Positions 35,490 through 47,000 are shown, numbered from the stretch's first letter. The stretch is 64,000 nt of DNA from Legionella fallonii LLAP-10 (GCF_000953135.1 NZ_LN614827.1:2571001-2635000); one strand, 5' to 3'. Numbers and translations: made by a program. Notes: generated by a model from the letters alone, not told the origin.

Positions 35490-36092
35490 ATGACTCAATC
35501 CCCTTCTTCGCGCAAGACATTAGGAGTATTGTTATTTCCAGAGTTTGAAACTTTAGACGTATTTGGTCCATTGCAAATGTTTGGTATGTTACCCGAGCAA
35601 CTGAATATAGTACTCGTTGCCGAAAAGCGAGGGCTCATACTCTCTACCCATGGACAAGCAGTCTTTGTAGAATACAACTTACAAAGTGCGCCTCATTTAG
35701 ATTATTTATTAGTGCCAGGCGGTAAAGGAACTCGTAAAGAGGTTTACAATCATCATCTTATTAGTTGGATCAAAACTCGCTCGATGCTCGCTGATCTCAC
35801 ATTATCAGTATGCACCGGCGCCGCATTACTTGCCAAAGCAGGTGTGCTGGATGGGCATAAAGCCACAACAAATAAATTAGCTTTTGATTGGGTCGTAGAA
35901 CAAGGACCTAAAGTAGACTGGATAAAACAAGCACGCTGGGTGGATGCTGGAACTACCATTACTTCGGCCGGTATTTCGGCAGGCATCGATATGAGCTTAT
36001 ACGTCATAGCACGGTTATTTGGGGATAGTGTTCGTGATAATGTGGCCAAAAGAGCAGAATACAGAATACACCAAGATCCCTACGTAGAATAG
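35490..36092 (+). CDS. DJ-1/PfpI-family protein
   Basis: A 200-residue member of the DJ-1/PfpI class I glutaminase-like superfamily. The nucleophile elbow is SVCTGAALLAKAG, with the conserved Cys. The N-terminal LGVLLFPEFETLDVFGPLQMF is typical of the isonitrile hydratase/ThiJ subfamily. The acidic residue before the nucleophile sheet is in EFETLD. Members act as glyoxalases, hydratases, chaperones or sensors, and this sequence alone does not say which. There is no signal peptide. The start lacks a strong ribosome-binding site. It is not co-transcribed with the divergent tetR gene. Confidence 0.87.
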   Translation: MTQSPSSRKTLGVLLFPEFETLDVFGPLQMFGMLPEQLNIVLVAEKRGLILSTHGQAVFVEYNLQSAPHLDYLLVPGGKGTRKEVYNHHLISWIKTRSMLADLTLSVCTGAALLAKAGVLDGHKATTNKLAFDWVVEQGPKVDWIKQARWVDAGTTITSAGISAGIDMSLYVIARLFGDSVRDNVAKRAEYRIHQDPYVE

Positions 36093-36244
36093 ACCTCTTG
36101 TATAATCGGTATATTTTGTTTTAATGCGAGGAGACACGGGCGGAAAACCAAGGTGTACACACATCGACGAAGCAATTCGCCGCCTCAGTAGAGTTTGGAA
36201 AGAGATCTAATGCACGTTATGCAAGAGTCTAATAGGAGTTTATT

Positions 36245-36583
36245 ATGGCCTCGCAACAAAGTACTGTTGATTTTATTCTAGAGCAAATTCAAGGTATAGG
36301 GACAGTGACTGCCAAGAAGATGTTTGGAGAATATGCACTTTATTGCAATGAAAAAGTAATCGCCTTGATTTGTGATGATCAATTGTTTGTTAAACCAACC
36401 CAATCCGGAAAAGAATTTATTGGCAATTTTATTGAAGCCCCTCCCTATCCTGGAGCAAAACCTTATTTGTTGATCACCGGAGATCTGTGGGAGGACCCTG
36501 ACTGGTTAAGTGAACTCATTAAAATTTCTTTACCTGAATTACCCCTACCAAAGAAAAAATCGGCCCCAAGTAAAAAATTGTAA
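36245..36583 (+). CDS. TfoX N-terminal domain protein
   Basis: A 112-residue protein consisting only of the TfoX/Sxy N-terminal domain: VTAKKMFGEYALYCNEKVIALICDDQLFVKPTQ (part, residues 19-51), then AKPYLLI and DWLSELIK, with a Lys-rich tail. The C-terminal TfoX domain, important for competence regulation in Haemophilus and Vibrio, is absent. A role in competence is therefore uncertain. AGGAGTTTATT precedes the ATG at good spacing. Stand-alone domains of this kind are common in proteobacteria. Confidence 0.87.
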   Translation: MASQQSTVDFILEQIQGIGTVTAKKMFGEYALYCNEKVIALICDDQLFVKPTQSGKEFIGNFIEAPPYPGAKPYLLITGDLWEDPDWLSELIKISLPELPLPKKKSAPSKKL

Positions 36584-36602
36584 CCATTCAACATGAAAAG
36601 GT

Positions 36603-36712
36603 CGGGCAACAAAGTGTCCGACATAAGATCCTCGCTGTAACCTCCATACGAAAAATTAACCGCATAGGCTCAACCTCATACACCGCTCTAGTGTCGGACA
36701 CTTTGTTGCCCG
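36603..36712. repeat. 110-bp MITE-like element with 21-bp perfect inverted ends
   Basis: CGGGCAACAAAGTGTCCGACA (positions 36603-36623) is exactly inverted at 36692-36712. The spacer of 68 bp has no gene. The GGGCAAC start relates it to the palindrome at 12019, 12177 and 33730. It sits between two plus-strand genes. Confidence 0.75.
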
Positions 36713-36757
36713 TGTTCTATAATTAATTTATCTGTTAGGTCTTACGGAGAAAGAGCA

Positions 36758-37204
36758 ATGACTAAAAGTAATGAGAAAGAAAAACAATACGTCATTATAT
36801 ATCCCATAAGATATGATGATATTATCGAATCTGGTGAATATAGGGTTTTGGGCCCCATTAATGAAGATTGGATAAAAGCAGATTTGCCTCATTGGATGAA
36901 GAGAGATCATGTCTTTGAGAATGAGTTGCTTAAAGTTGAACTCTACATGCCTTTAGAAAAATTCGATGAACACATCGTTCATAAAGGTGGAGTGAATAAA
37001 ACTAAAGAGATCGTCGATCTTTTTTTAAAAATGAATAATGAGTGTAAACCTAAAGACGTTCCCTCCCTTCGCTCATTAGCAGCAAAAACTTTAGCGAAAG
37101 ACCTACACTTTTTTAAACCAGAAATGGCCACAGAAGAGGCAAAAGAGGCTGTGGAAGAAGCAAAAGAGGCAGAGAATGAAGCTGTTGGACAATTAAAAAA
37201 ATAA
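36758..37204 (+). CDS. Hypothetical protein with acidic helical tail
   Basis: A 148-residue cytoplasmic protein. The first 75 residues alternate strands and helices (YVIIYPIRYDDIIESGEYRVLG, LLKVELYMPLEKFDEHIV). The tail is an Ala/Glu/Lys-rich helix (EEAKEAVEEAKEAENEA). GGAGAAAGAGCA lies before the ATG. An acidic C-terminus is seen in many Dot/Icm substrates, but there is no PmrA-like box upstream, so effector status is open. It converges on the LuxR-type gene with only 6 bp between the stops. No family recognised. Confidence 0.62.
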   Translation: MTKSNEKEKQYVIIYPIRYDDIIESGEYRVLGPINEDWIKADLPHWMKRDHVFENELLKVELYMPLEKFDEHIVHKGGVNKTKEIVDLFLKMNNECKPKDVPSLRSLAAKTLAKDLHFFKPEMATEEAKEAVEEAKEAENEAVGQLKK

Positions 37205-37210
37205 ATTGAT

Positions 37211-38014
37211 TTAAAAGGGTAACTCTAATTCAATTATTTTCCGGGCTAACTCTTCTTTTGAAGTGACTGAAAATTTATCTTTAAGATTAGTAAAATGTGT
37301 TTCTATCGTTCGAGGGGATAAACTAAGAATTTGAGCCATCTCTTTATTGGTTCTAAAATTTAATAAATGGTACAGGCAGTTCATTTCTTGCTTGGATATT
37401 TTTATCTTTCTATTGTCCACGGTGAATATTAATTTCTTTGCTACGTTCTGTTGTAAAAAAGAATAAACTGTTTCTTTATCTAACTTCTGCGATGATAAAT
37501 AATGTGCATTACTAGCCTCTACTTTATTTACTAATAAACGCTGGTTAAAGCATTGAGCATGTATCTCTGTTGCTTGACTTTTATAGGCCAAAATAAAGCT
37601 TTCTAATAAATTAATATTATTGATATAAAAATGATTAATATTTTTGTTATGGTGCGCTGAGCCAAAGAAAAAGAACTCACATTGGTTTTCGTCTTGCTTA
37701 ATAATAACGAAAATATTACCTATATCATTTGCTTTTAATTGTTCTAATGAATCAGGATGCGGTTGTGGAAAGTGTTCAAAAAAGTAATATCCCGTTTTAA
37801 ATTGATTAACATTCCCCTCTATAGGGCTTGATTTCCGCATAATTTCATTATGATACAACTCATGAAGAGCTGGGGCATTACCTAAATAGAGTTTTGGTCC
37901 CTCATTATCAATAATTTTGTGCGCAAAATACGTGATGCCAAACGCTCGTAAGGTCTTTGCAATCTCGTTAATGTCATTATAATAAGTAAAATACATATCC
38001 TCGTTGATGTTCAT
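37211..38014 (-). CDS. LuxR-family transcriptional regulator
   Basis: A 267-residue regulator. The C-terminal 65 residues are a GerE/LuxR helix-turn-helix (KISKQEMNCLYHLLNFRTN, MAQILSLSPRTIETHFTNLKDKF). The N-terminal 190 residues resemble the sensor part of LuxR-like proteins from Legionella and may bind a small ligand. There is no receiver-domain Asp signature, so it is not a two-component regulator. It stands alone. The target is unknown. Confidence 0.85.
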   Translation of the reverse strand: MNINEDMYFTYYNDINEIAKTLRAFGITYFAHKIIDNEGPKLYLGNAPALHELYHNEIMRKSSPIEGNVNQFKTGYYFFEHFPQPHPDSLEQLKANDIGNIFVIIKQDENQCEFFFFGSAHHNKNINHFYINNINLLESFILAYKSQATEIHAQCFNQRLLVNKVEASNAHYLSSQKLDKETVYSFLQQNVAKKLIFTVDNRKIKISKQEMNCLYHLLNFRTNKEMAQILSLSPRTIETHFTNLKDKFSVTSKEELARKIIELELPF

Positions 38015-38241
38015 TAACCGATTGCCCCCCTTTTCTTATGAAATACAATAAAACAATTTGATTAAAATAAAATCATATGGTAAATTATATGTTAACTTAC
38101 CTGCTATAACAAATTGTTTTCCTTGCGTAACGCGCTATTATAGCGAGTCGGAACAAGGTGAAAAGTTAGTTGAGCCCTATGTTGAGCAAAAACCACTCTT
38201 AAGAAGTGCAATATAGACGGCTATGTGAGCATTTTCAGAGT

Positions 38242-38330
38242 GTAGCCTGGGTGAAGACACAGCCGTAACCCGGGATCAAAACTTGATTCAAGCCTTGATC
38301 TCGGATTATGCTTCGCGCCATCCAGGCTAG
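38242..38330. repeat. GTAGCC-type palindromic repeat, second clear copy
   Basis: TAGCCTGG near 38243 faces CCAGGCTA at 38322-38329. An inner GATCAA and TTGATC also pair. Related to 12057-12142. Confidence 0.6.
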
Positions 38331-38339
38331 AGTTTTCTC

Positions 38340-38383
38340 TTAAGTTGACACCAAGAAGTGTTCACCTACTGATATCAACTTAA
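38340..38383. repeat. TTAAGTTGA palindromic repeat
   Basis: TTAAGTTGA (38340-38348) and TCAACTTAA (38375-38383) form a perfect 9-bp inverted repeat. CACCTACTGATATCAACTTAA has a close match at about 53150-53171 (CACCTGATGATATCAACTTAA, split here as two 10-mers in either copy). Confidence 0.55.
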
Positions 38384-38447
38384 GAATTTATACGTGAGAA
38401 AATAAAAAACACCTGTAGCTAGTGAAGGAAAACAGACATACAAACGG

Positions 38448-40577
38448 TTATCCTGTAGCAAAATTTAGTTCAGAGTTGAAATTAACTAACTCCTCTACTC
38501 GTGCTTTTACCTTTAAAGCTTGAGGTGGAGTGAATAAACCGTATCGATAATGAGCTTTAATTGTTGGGGCTTCTCCTTTTTCCTCGACTAACTCCCTAGC
38601 TCCCTTAGTATGTTCCGTAATAGTTTCTTTAATATCATGAGTTACTTCGGCAACAGATTGGCGTATTGATTCACTTTCGCTCTTTATTATTTTTTGTAGT
38701 TCTTTATATTCTTCATCGCTACAATGTTGTAAACGCTCAGCAACTATTACAGGGGCTTGTCTATAATTGAGATCATTATTACTATGAATATCATACCACT
38801 CTAGATTGAGCTGGTATCTCCTCTTGATATTTTCTTTTCTAAGATCTATATCTTCTTGCGATAGAATTCCTTGCGCATGTTTTTCACTATACGCCACTTC
38901 AAGGACATCACATTTCTTTAATTCATCAACATAAAAATTTCTTACCTGCTGAGCCTTCTCTTCACCAAAAGCACTAAGCATTCTTTGATTCACTTGAAAC
39001 TCGGGGATTTCAAAAGAATCACCGTAATACCACTCCCGCAAACTTTTATATATGTCATTTTTTACGCTAACATATTTAGTAGTGACAGCTAGACCAATCA
39101 ACAAGGCGGGTATAAAAACAACAGTAAAAGCTAACTCAGGAAGAGCCAAAGGGGTCAGCAACAATGCTGTTAATGCAAAAATAGCAATAATAACGCCAAC
39201 AGTAAGAAGTATAGGTATAATCGATCTAAATGCCTTCATATAAACATTTTTTTCATATAGAGCGATATCTTTATATTCATCATATAAGGGCTGCAAAGGC
39301 GCTAATAAACTAGTCAGGATAGAACGAAGCTCAGAAATTTGCTCATGGTGGCGGCCATAATTGTATAAATCGAGAATAGCAAGAAAAGAGCTTTCATTTT
39401 GTGTAGAAAAACTAGTTGCCTGGATAAAAGCATGGGCATCAGCCATCTTGCCTAAAAACTGATTAGCTCTTTCCGTTAGTGGATTTTTCCATAAGAAAGA
39501 CAATGATTGAACCAGCTCTTGTGTCGTGTGGGGTGTCATTTCCCAATTTTTGCCGTTAATTAACTGCAATTGTTTGAGAATATATTCATGTAATTTACTT
39601 TCATACTCTAAGAGCCATTTATCCAAATCCAAATTATTTTGACCATTGAAAGCGTTCAGGATTTCTACAGCCATTTCGTTAGCATGCTTTTTATTGAATC
39701 CGTCAAGATCCATAAAAGTGATTTCGGCCTGGCTGATTTGCTGTATGCAGTAATAGAGCAGATCGGTTAACTCTTCTTCGTCTACTTTATGAGGATCTGA
39801 TACTAAATCGTCATTTGCAACAGAATATTTTTTCAATATCTGCTGCATGATCGACTCTTCAGAAGGCGATTTTCTATAATTTAATAAGGGAAAAAAGGAG
39901 CCTAATTGCTTAATATGCTCGTATAAAGCGACTCGCTTTTGTTCCAATTGTTGCTGACGTGCACGTTCTTTCTTTTCGTCGATCGTCTTTCTAAGCGACG
40001 CCATATTGGCCTCTTTTAGAAATTCAGTTTTCCAAAGACTAATTGCATCGGCTCTTTCTGTTTTTAGCCTAGTAATCTGCTCGTCTGACTGACTAGAACC
40101 GTTCCATAATAGAGACACAAAACTAGCTTGTTCCTGTTCATTTTTGATTTTTTCTAATTGCGAATCTAATACAACAAGAGTATTAAGTAATCTTTTTGAA
40201 AATTTAGTTTCACCCACTAATTCTTGTTGTACAGGTGTCAATAAGTGAAAATCGTCTATCTCCTTTGTAAGAAGAGCATTCATAATATGCAAGACAATTT
40301 TTTGATATTCTTCTGCTTCACCAATACGTAAAGTTAACTCTCTTCTTTGTCTTGTCAGTTCATCTTGAATCAAAACCTCTTTATCCCTAGGATCTGAACT
40401 GAATAAATTGGAAAACCAAGATGTGGAATGCAATTTTGCTAAAAATAACGAATAACTCTCAGTAATTTGACAAAATTGCAACCCTGATTCAGAACACTCA
40501 AACTTTCGTTGAACTTCTTTTGGTATCAGGTCATAGCCTACGATGAGTTGGTTGGCAATAAACGTCGCATCAGGCAT
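38448..40577 (-). CDS. Coiled-coil protein with two membrane segments, candidate effector
   Basis: A 709-residue protein that I cannot name. The N-terminal 440 residues are helical with coiled-coil stretches (IDEKKERARQQQLEQKRVA). Two adjacent membrane helices follow at about 450-472 (IIPILLTVGVIIAIFALTAL) and 477-499 (FTVVFIPALLIGLAV). A further helical domain of about 200 residues lies behind them. Such helical hairpins flanked by coiled coils are typical of Legionella effectors that target host membranes. No signal peptide is seen. Its promoter region contains a 50-bp block identical to that before the divergent giant gene, with a PmrA-like box. Function unknown. Confidence 0.78.
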   Translation of the reverse strand: MPDATFIANQLIVGYDLIPKEVQRKFECSESGLQFCQITESYSLFLAKLHSTSWFSNLFSSDPRDKEVLIQDELTRQRRELTLRIGEAEEYQKIVLHIMNALLTKEIDDFHLLTPVQQELVGETKFSKRLLNTLVVLDSQLEKIKNEQEQASFVSLLWNGSSQSDEQITRLKTERADAISLWKTEFLKEANMASLRKTIDEKKERARQQQLEQKRVALYEHIKQLGSFFPLLNYRKSPSEESIMQQILKKYSVANDDLVSDPHKVDEEELTDLLYYCIQQISQAEITFMDLDGFNKKHANEMAVEILNAFNGQNNLDLDKWLLEYESKLHEYILKQLQLINGKNWEMTPHTTQELVQSLSFLWKNPLTERANQFLGKMADAHAFIQATSFSTQNESSFLAILDLYNYGRHHEQISELRSILTSLLAPLQPLYDEYKDIALYEKNVYMKAFRSIIPILLTVGVIIAIFALTALLLTPLALPELAFTVVFIPALLIGLAVTTKYVSVKNDIYKSLREWYYGDSFEIPEFQVNQRMLSAFGEEKAQQVRNFYVDELKKCDVLEVAYSEKHAQGILSQEDIDLRKENIKRRYQLNLEWYDIHSNNDLNYRQAPVIVAERLQHCSDEEYKELQKIIKSESESIRQSVAEVTHDIKETITEHTKGARELVEEKGEAPTIKAHYRYGLFTPPQALKVKARVEELVNFNSELNFATG

Positions 40578-40609
40578 AAATTCACCACACTAAATTTAAT
40601 ATGCTCTAT

Positions 40610-40642
40610 GTTTTACCATAAAAAGATTAATGTTTTATTAAC
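40610..40642 (-). promoter_or_regulatory. PmrA-like box and -10 of the 709-residue gene
   Basis: On the minus strand GTTAATAAA-AC-ATTAATCTT (40642-40623) contains TTAAT twice, 11 bp apart. After 7 nt comes TAAAAC (40615-40610). Part of the duplicated 50-bp block. TATTAA 9 nt after the block is an alternative -10. Confidence 0.6.
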
Positions 40643-40660
40643 ATGATGCTTAAAAATAAT
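40611..40660. repeat. 50-bp perfect inverted repeat, left copy
   Basis: Exactly complementary to 40909-40958. Each copy is oriented the same way relative to its own gene, so it acts as a duplicated promoter block and not just a palindrome. The 248 bp between the copies is AT-rich and has no gene. Confidence 0.85.
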
Positions 40661-40908
40661 CCAAAAACACTAACTATCTCTTTTCTCTAACTATTTATTA
40701 TATGCATAATTTATCAACATAAAGTGCTTTCAGTATTCTGTCGTTCCTAATACAATACGACCAAATTCCTAATGAGATATGAATAAATAATTTTCTTTTT
40801 AACATCAGCCCCTTACTTCACTGCCCGTCTTTTATTTAAATATTGAGGGCCAGTGCCGTGAAGCGTGAAGTTTACAGTAGTTAATAAAGAAGCAACAGTT
40901 AATTTTGC

Positions 40909-40958
40909 ATTATTTTTAAGCATCATGTTAATAAAACATTAATCTTTTTATGGTAAAA
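40909..40958. repeat. 50-bp perfect inverted repeat, right copy
   Basis: Exact inverse of 40611-40660, lying 73 bp before the giant gene. The two copies show no mismatch over 50 bp, unusual for AT-rich intergenic DNA, which indicates recent duplication or gene conversion. Confidence 0.85.
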
Positions 40959-40959
40959 A
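40927..40959 (+). promoter_or_regulatory. PmrA-like box and -10 of the giant SecA-like gene
   Basis: GTTAATAAA-AC-ATTAATCTT (40927-40946), then 7 nt, then TAAAAA (40954-40959). TATGAA 9 nt after the block is an alternative -10. Confidence 0.6.
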
Positions 40960-41031
40960 GTAGCCTGTATGAAATTTGTTGTGATTTGTTGAACTCTTTA
41001 GTTCTTACTTTTTTATTCTGGGAGTTATCCT

Positions 41032-44000
41032 ATGCCTCAATTGTCAGATAATAAATACCTACAATCTTTGCTAGAAAACCTGATTTCATCGTATGAAACA
41101 GAAATCAACTATGCTCCTATAGAAATTGAACTGGATCCTCAGCAAATCTCTCCCAATGTTATTGAGGGTTTAACCCACTTTATTACTGATGCACGTAAGC
41201 GCCTCTTTATTTTTAAAATCCCTGGAAATGAATCCAGCTCGGTACAGCTAGCTCTTCTCGCTCGTAAAACAGTACTTGATAAAACAGCAGAAACAACGCT
41301 GAAAAATACTTCGAGAGAACCTAAGATTAATCCATTGAAAAAGGCCTTGGATTCAAATCCTTCCTCCGTCCGTACGGGCATTCAAATTCAAAAAAGCCTT
41401 GTCATACAAAAGCCACAAGTTGAGCAAAAAAACACGAAGAAAGAACACGTAGAGCACATAGCAGCTCGCAATATTAACTTAATTGCTATTGATTTGCCTG
41501 AACTTCCAGAACTCGCGAAACAACTCAAAGTACTAGGAATTGAGCATCTACATGATGCCGCTGCGCAAAAAATTAAAAAACACGCTTATGCCTTTAAAGG
41601 CGGCATTATTCCCAAAAATCTCCCTAAAGGATTTTATATTAATCAAGAGAAACACGCTCTTTGCTATACGGACACCCCAAGCAGGCTGCCCTCTGCCCTA
41701 GCTCCTGCACTGAATACACCAGAGCCGTTGACTTTACCCTCAATGGAACAAATACAGGAACTGTTGCCGTCAACAATACCTCAAGAGGTTGTTACTCTGC
41801 TCATGGATACGAAGTATTCACCCGAACAGGTAACGGCCCTTTCCGGTGTATTCACAACGCATGTGGATGAACTTAAAGCATTTCTACAATTATTTAAAGC
41901 ATCTAATGCCCACCCCCCTCTTCCGCAAGCACTAAAACCTGAAGATATTGAATTTATAGTTCCATTTCTATGCAAACAGTTTGTTCTGGGCGGTGAAGCT
42001 CATACGACCTTGCTGACAAGGCTGCTAAATACGTGTGTGAATAAAAAAATAAGCCTTGAGTTTCTTAAAAACCCTAGCGTACAAAATACATTTTTGAGTA
42101 CGCGCGGAATTAAGAACCTACAAAAATTAGTTCAACTTCCGGCAGAGCAGAAGGAGTGGTGGAACAGCTTAGTGACTGCTCATCTGAACTATGACAACAA
42201 TCATTTTGATTTTAATGCTTTTTTTGAAGCCTATACGCAAATTTTTCTTCCTAGAATTGCAGAAAAAAATCTTACTCTGCCCAATCCATGCCCTATTGAA
42301 CATAATGGACACCTACTCATCACATTAAACCGAGTATTGGATGTTATTGAACACGCTACAAATCCTCAGGAGCAATGTTTGTCGTTGTCTCACCTCAATT
42401 GGGGAGCAATGGGCGTTCATTATGCAATGACGCAAAAAACTGAGCCAGAACAGCTTAAGCAAGTCTCTTCTTGCATGCACATTGAAAGTCCTGAAGACAC
42501 AATTACCAACCCAGAGCTCATTTATCAACAAATTGAGCAAGAACAACTCCAATTAAAACCTTGGCTATTTCGCTATATGGGACAACATTGGAAAGCAGAG
42601 ATACGATTATCTGATATTCAGGCACAACTTTTTCAAATAGAACAACAGGAAACTTGGACCCAAGTACAAAGAAATCAATTAACTTTTATTTTAACCTGCA
42701 CTTTTTCAGATACAGCGACATTAACGCCAGAACGATGGAAAAATACGCTGAGTCATTGCATTAGTTTATTGGAACCTCTTAATCAAGAAGAGCGTAGCGA
42801 CGTACTACAAGCGCTTTCTCGTTGTTTTAAGTTCAATCCGCCTCCATCACTGGCCCAAATCAGTACATTAATCAAGTTATGCACTGAGCTCAAGAGTACA
42901 TTTCCGACCAAAAATTTTAAAACCGAACTAATTACTCCCTTGGTTTCATGTATAGAAATTGAAGGTTTTGAACTCCTCAATACCCTACAAGAACGAGTCC
43001 AAAAAACGACTGAATCATCAGAAGACAATCGTGCCGTTCTGCCAATAATTGCTGCATTTACTGATCTATTACAAAAAAATCGCCGTACATTACCCGAATA
43101 TTTAGTCAAATTATTGGCCAAATTAAATGAACCCAATATAACGCAATTAAAAATTGATAATTTGGTATCGGCCTTTAAAAACTTAGAAAATAAAAAAGGT
43201 AATGCCTTCCATAACGTTGCATTAAACGCTTTGAGTCAGCTCAATATTGCTAAATCTAACCCTTTACCCACTATAGAACACATTCAAGGCTTGCTTGAAG
43301 CATTGTCTAATTTATCTGAGGTCATACCAGAAGAACATAAAACGGTTGAAAAGCAAGAGAGTTGGTTAAAAGATCTAATTATTGATAAAAATCTCTTGCC
43401 TGGTTGTGTCCTAGGCAATGGTGATATATCTAAGCTCGACGATCTAATTGTTGATGCTTTAGTTGATGCCATCAAAAAAAGAAGTAGTGCATTTAGGATA
43501 GATAAGCTCAAAAAATCATTATTGGAAAACCTGCAAAGTTCCATTGTACCTCAAGCATTGAGAGATCAACTGAATGCCGAGCTCATTCCTTTATTTGATG
43601 CAGTACATAATCTGGTGGAACTATTACAGAGTCCCAATCCTAAATTTCCTGAGGTGATTGCAAAACTACATTATTTTGAACAAGTCAAACCTATATTACT
43701 GAATGGAAACTATGGAGTAGGTATTCTTGGTAAAAGTAAGGGAGAGTACATTTTAAATTTCTTGCTTACTGGAGAAAAAGCAGCGGCAGATAATACTACA
43801 GGTGGTGGGTTTGCTTTTGTTTTAAAACAACTGTTCGGTTTGTTTCAGTCAGAAATGAAGTCCTTCTTTGACGATCCTCAAAATAAACAGATCGTAAAAG
43901 ACTTAGATCTAAAAACTAGTCTCAGCTGGATGAAAGCATTTAATGACACGCATTCATTGATCTTCTTCTTTAAAGAAGAGCTAATTCAGAAAAAGGTACT

Positions 44001-47000
44001 GCCTGCACTAAGAAAAACATTACAACAACTCAATACTCAAGATCCTGAGTTTGAAAAAAGCATCCTAAGTGAGGCAGAAATAATCATTGAAAATGCTCCA
44101 TCGGATCAGTCACTACAGGATTATAAAAATAAAATAGAAGGTATTGCTGATTATCTCAATTTACTTATTGATATCAAAGACAAGCACCCCACTCAGTTCA
44201 ACAAAATATATAAGGAACTCAATACTGGTGCTTTAGCTCGTCTGAACTATATCCAAAAACTAATTCTGGTCAATAGTTTAATCCAAGACAAATCCGACCA
44301 ATTAGATCTCTATTTAAAACTAACTACTCAAGCTTTGGAACAAAATCCAGAAGCAGGTAGTGCTGCAATTGAAAGAGCAATTAACGGATTAGTAATATTG
44401 TTTAATCTGGCTGATCTTGAACCAGAAACTCAAATTATGTTTTTCAAAATGAGTATGGCGCACAACTTAAAGAGCGCGACTCCATTCCCTCTAGGAGCCT
44501 TAAGTGAATTGAAGAAATCAGGCCTTCCAGAGCAAACGAAATCATTAATTATCAAACAAATAATCCAAATTTTGAGCCGACTATCCGGTGCAGACTCCCC
44601 TGAGCTCGTACAAGGTCTGGTACAACAAACTCAGTTATTTTTAATTCATAACCACAAACAAGCCCCATTATGTGTTGCCTTATTAAAGAGGGTTTCATTA
44701 GACGATCCCAATCAAGATCTAGGAGCCTATCCGCTTATCCTACAACAATTGGCTGCAATCAGTCCTGAGAACAGAGAAAAAATTGCAACCATTCTGACCG
44801 GTCTTGCTAATAATAAAAAAGATGACACGTTAAATTTATCAGCCCTATTAGAAATCTCTAAGGGCTTGGGACGTCGTTCTGCAGAAGATATTGATCTCGT
44901 ATTACAATTATTTGAGACTCCTCCTTACCCTAATACACAGAGCTTAAACTCTGCTTTACTAGCACATGATTCGGAAAAACTACGAGCTTATTGCTTAAGC
45001 TTTGATACTAATCCTTTTGCAAAAGCAGGGGAAAAAAGAGATCTAACGAAACAATTCGCAACTGATAGAATTAAAGAAGCGCTGCTTAAACTGGAAGATT
45101 TGCTTCACGAGGAATCACTACCTCATGCGCTGCAAATGAGGCTAGCAAAGCAATTAACCTTTATTGAAACATTAGGATATACAGACCCTTTAAACCCTAA
45201 TGATTATACAACACTGAAGAAGCTGACTGCATCCTCACGTCATGATTTGCAAGAGAGAACGACTCATTTACTCCAACAACTGAAATCCAAATCAGTTCCA
45301 GCGGAGCAGTTAGAAACAACACAGTTAGAACTCTTGGCTTATCTCAGAGAAATTTATTTCCGTACCACTGGGTTGTTCCCCAATACAACACAAATGCTTG
45401 TGTTGTTACTGGCTTTGCATGATCCCTCATCTAACCTCTTAATGCGCATTAAGACAGGGGAAGGGAAAAGTATTAATGCTCCTATGCTTTCCGTTCTACA
45501 ATGGTTACAAGGAGGTACTGTTGTTCAATTTACAGCGAATCCAACACTCTTAATAAGAGATTATGAAAACAGCTGTGAACCATTTTTTAACTTCTTAGGA
45601 ATACCATCGGCCCTTATTCAAGATAATACTGCTCCAGAACACTATCAACTCAATGGAATTAACTGCTCCACCGTAGAAGATATGTCCTTTTTTTACTTGA
45701 AAATGAAAGAACTAAAAAAAGAAGCAGTGATTCAAAATGGAGAGCCAATTCATGTGGTTCTCGACGAGTGTGATGATGGTCTTCTGGATCAAACTCTACT
45801 TTATAAGCTAGTCGCAGAAATCGTTTCGGAAGAAGAAGAAGAAAATGAGGAAATTCCAGAACAATGGGTTTTCCCACTGGCTTATCAATTTATTAATCTG
45901 CCAGCTTTTCGTAATAAAGATTCAGCCCAAGGAAAAGTTTGGGATGAAGAGGAAGATCTAGAACAACTCAGACAATTCTTGAATAAAGAAGTTAATGAAA
46001 AATTCAATGGCGATGCAGAAAAACAAAATTATCTGTTGGCTATGAGCAATACAAAACTGAAGCTATTGATCGACGCCAGTTGTGCCGCAGCAACTCGAGT
46101 TGAAAACAAACATTTCCTTGTACAACCAATCAAAGAAAAAGATGATTCAGGCAATGAAATAACCAAAAAGATTGTTTGCGTACCCTTGCTTCGCAGTACT
46201 CCCAAAGTAGGTTCAATTTTTAATGCCGCAGTACAACAAGCGTTATTGGCACGATTAATGATTGAACGCCCAGAGCAGGCTCATTATATTTCTATAGATA
46301 AAAATCCTCCGGAATTGGCCAGCCTATCGGCTCTTGGTTTAATAAAATTATTCCAAAATACTAAAGGACGTTTAATTGGCATCTCAGGAACACCAGGAGA
46401 TAAATTAGAACTAGAAAGTTTAGCGACAGCACTAGGTACTCAGGCAATAGGTGTTGCTCCATATGCAGGGGATCATCGTAAAGTACATGCCCCGATTTTC
46501 ACTTTTAATAGTGAAGAATCCATTAGTGCGGTACACAAAGCGATAGAAAATATAAAACTTCCAGTGACTAAACCTAGCATGGAAATTGATGCTCATAGAG
46601 CAATTCAAACCCATGAAGACCGAGAAGAGTTAATCGCACAAACCGAAAAAGCGATTGAGCAATGGAGTCATACACAAACTCAGCCAGTCTTGATTATTAA
46701 TGAAGATTTTGATGCATCTGAAACCCTAGGTAAGAGTCTAGAAACCTATAGACAACAAGGATTTAAAATCCAAATCGTTACCGGTAAGGAAAGTCAGGAA
46801 GAGCTCGAATACATCATTAAACAAGCAGGTAAATGCAACACCATCACGGTTGGAACGGCGATGCTGGCCAAAGGTATCGATATCAATACAGGAGATCATC
46901 CTAAAGGCCTATTTGTAATACAACCCTATGCAGACACTGATAGGATGACCACTCAAATCGCGGGACGCGCCGCTCGCAATGGAAAACCTGGAGAATGGCT

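Larger units (their letters stand above)
38015..38447. other. Intergenic region with two palindromic repeats
   Basis: About 430 bp. The half near the LuxR gene is AT-rich and should contain its promoter. The other half holds the repeats at 38242-38330 and 38340-38383. No gene is supported. Confidence 0.6.

Noticed and set aside
35246-35548. Two overlapping open frames upstream of the DJ-1/PfpI gene
   Set aside because: Both are translations of the 71-bp repeat and its surroundings; phrases such as WIPAFAG recur wherever this repeat is read.
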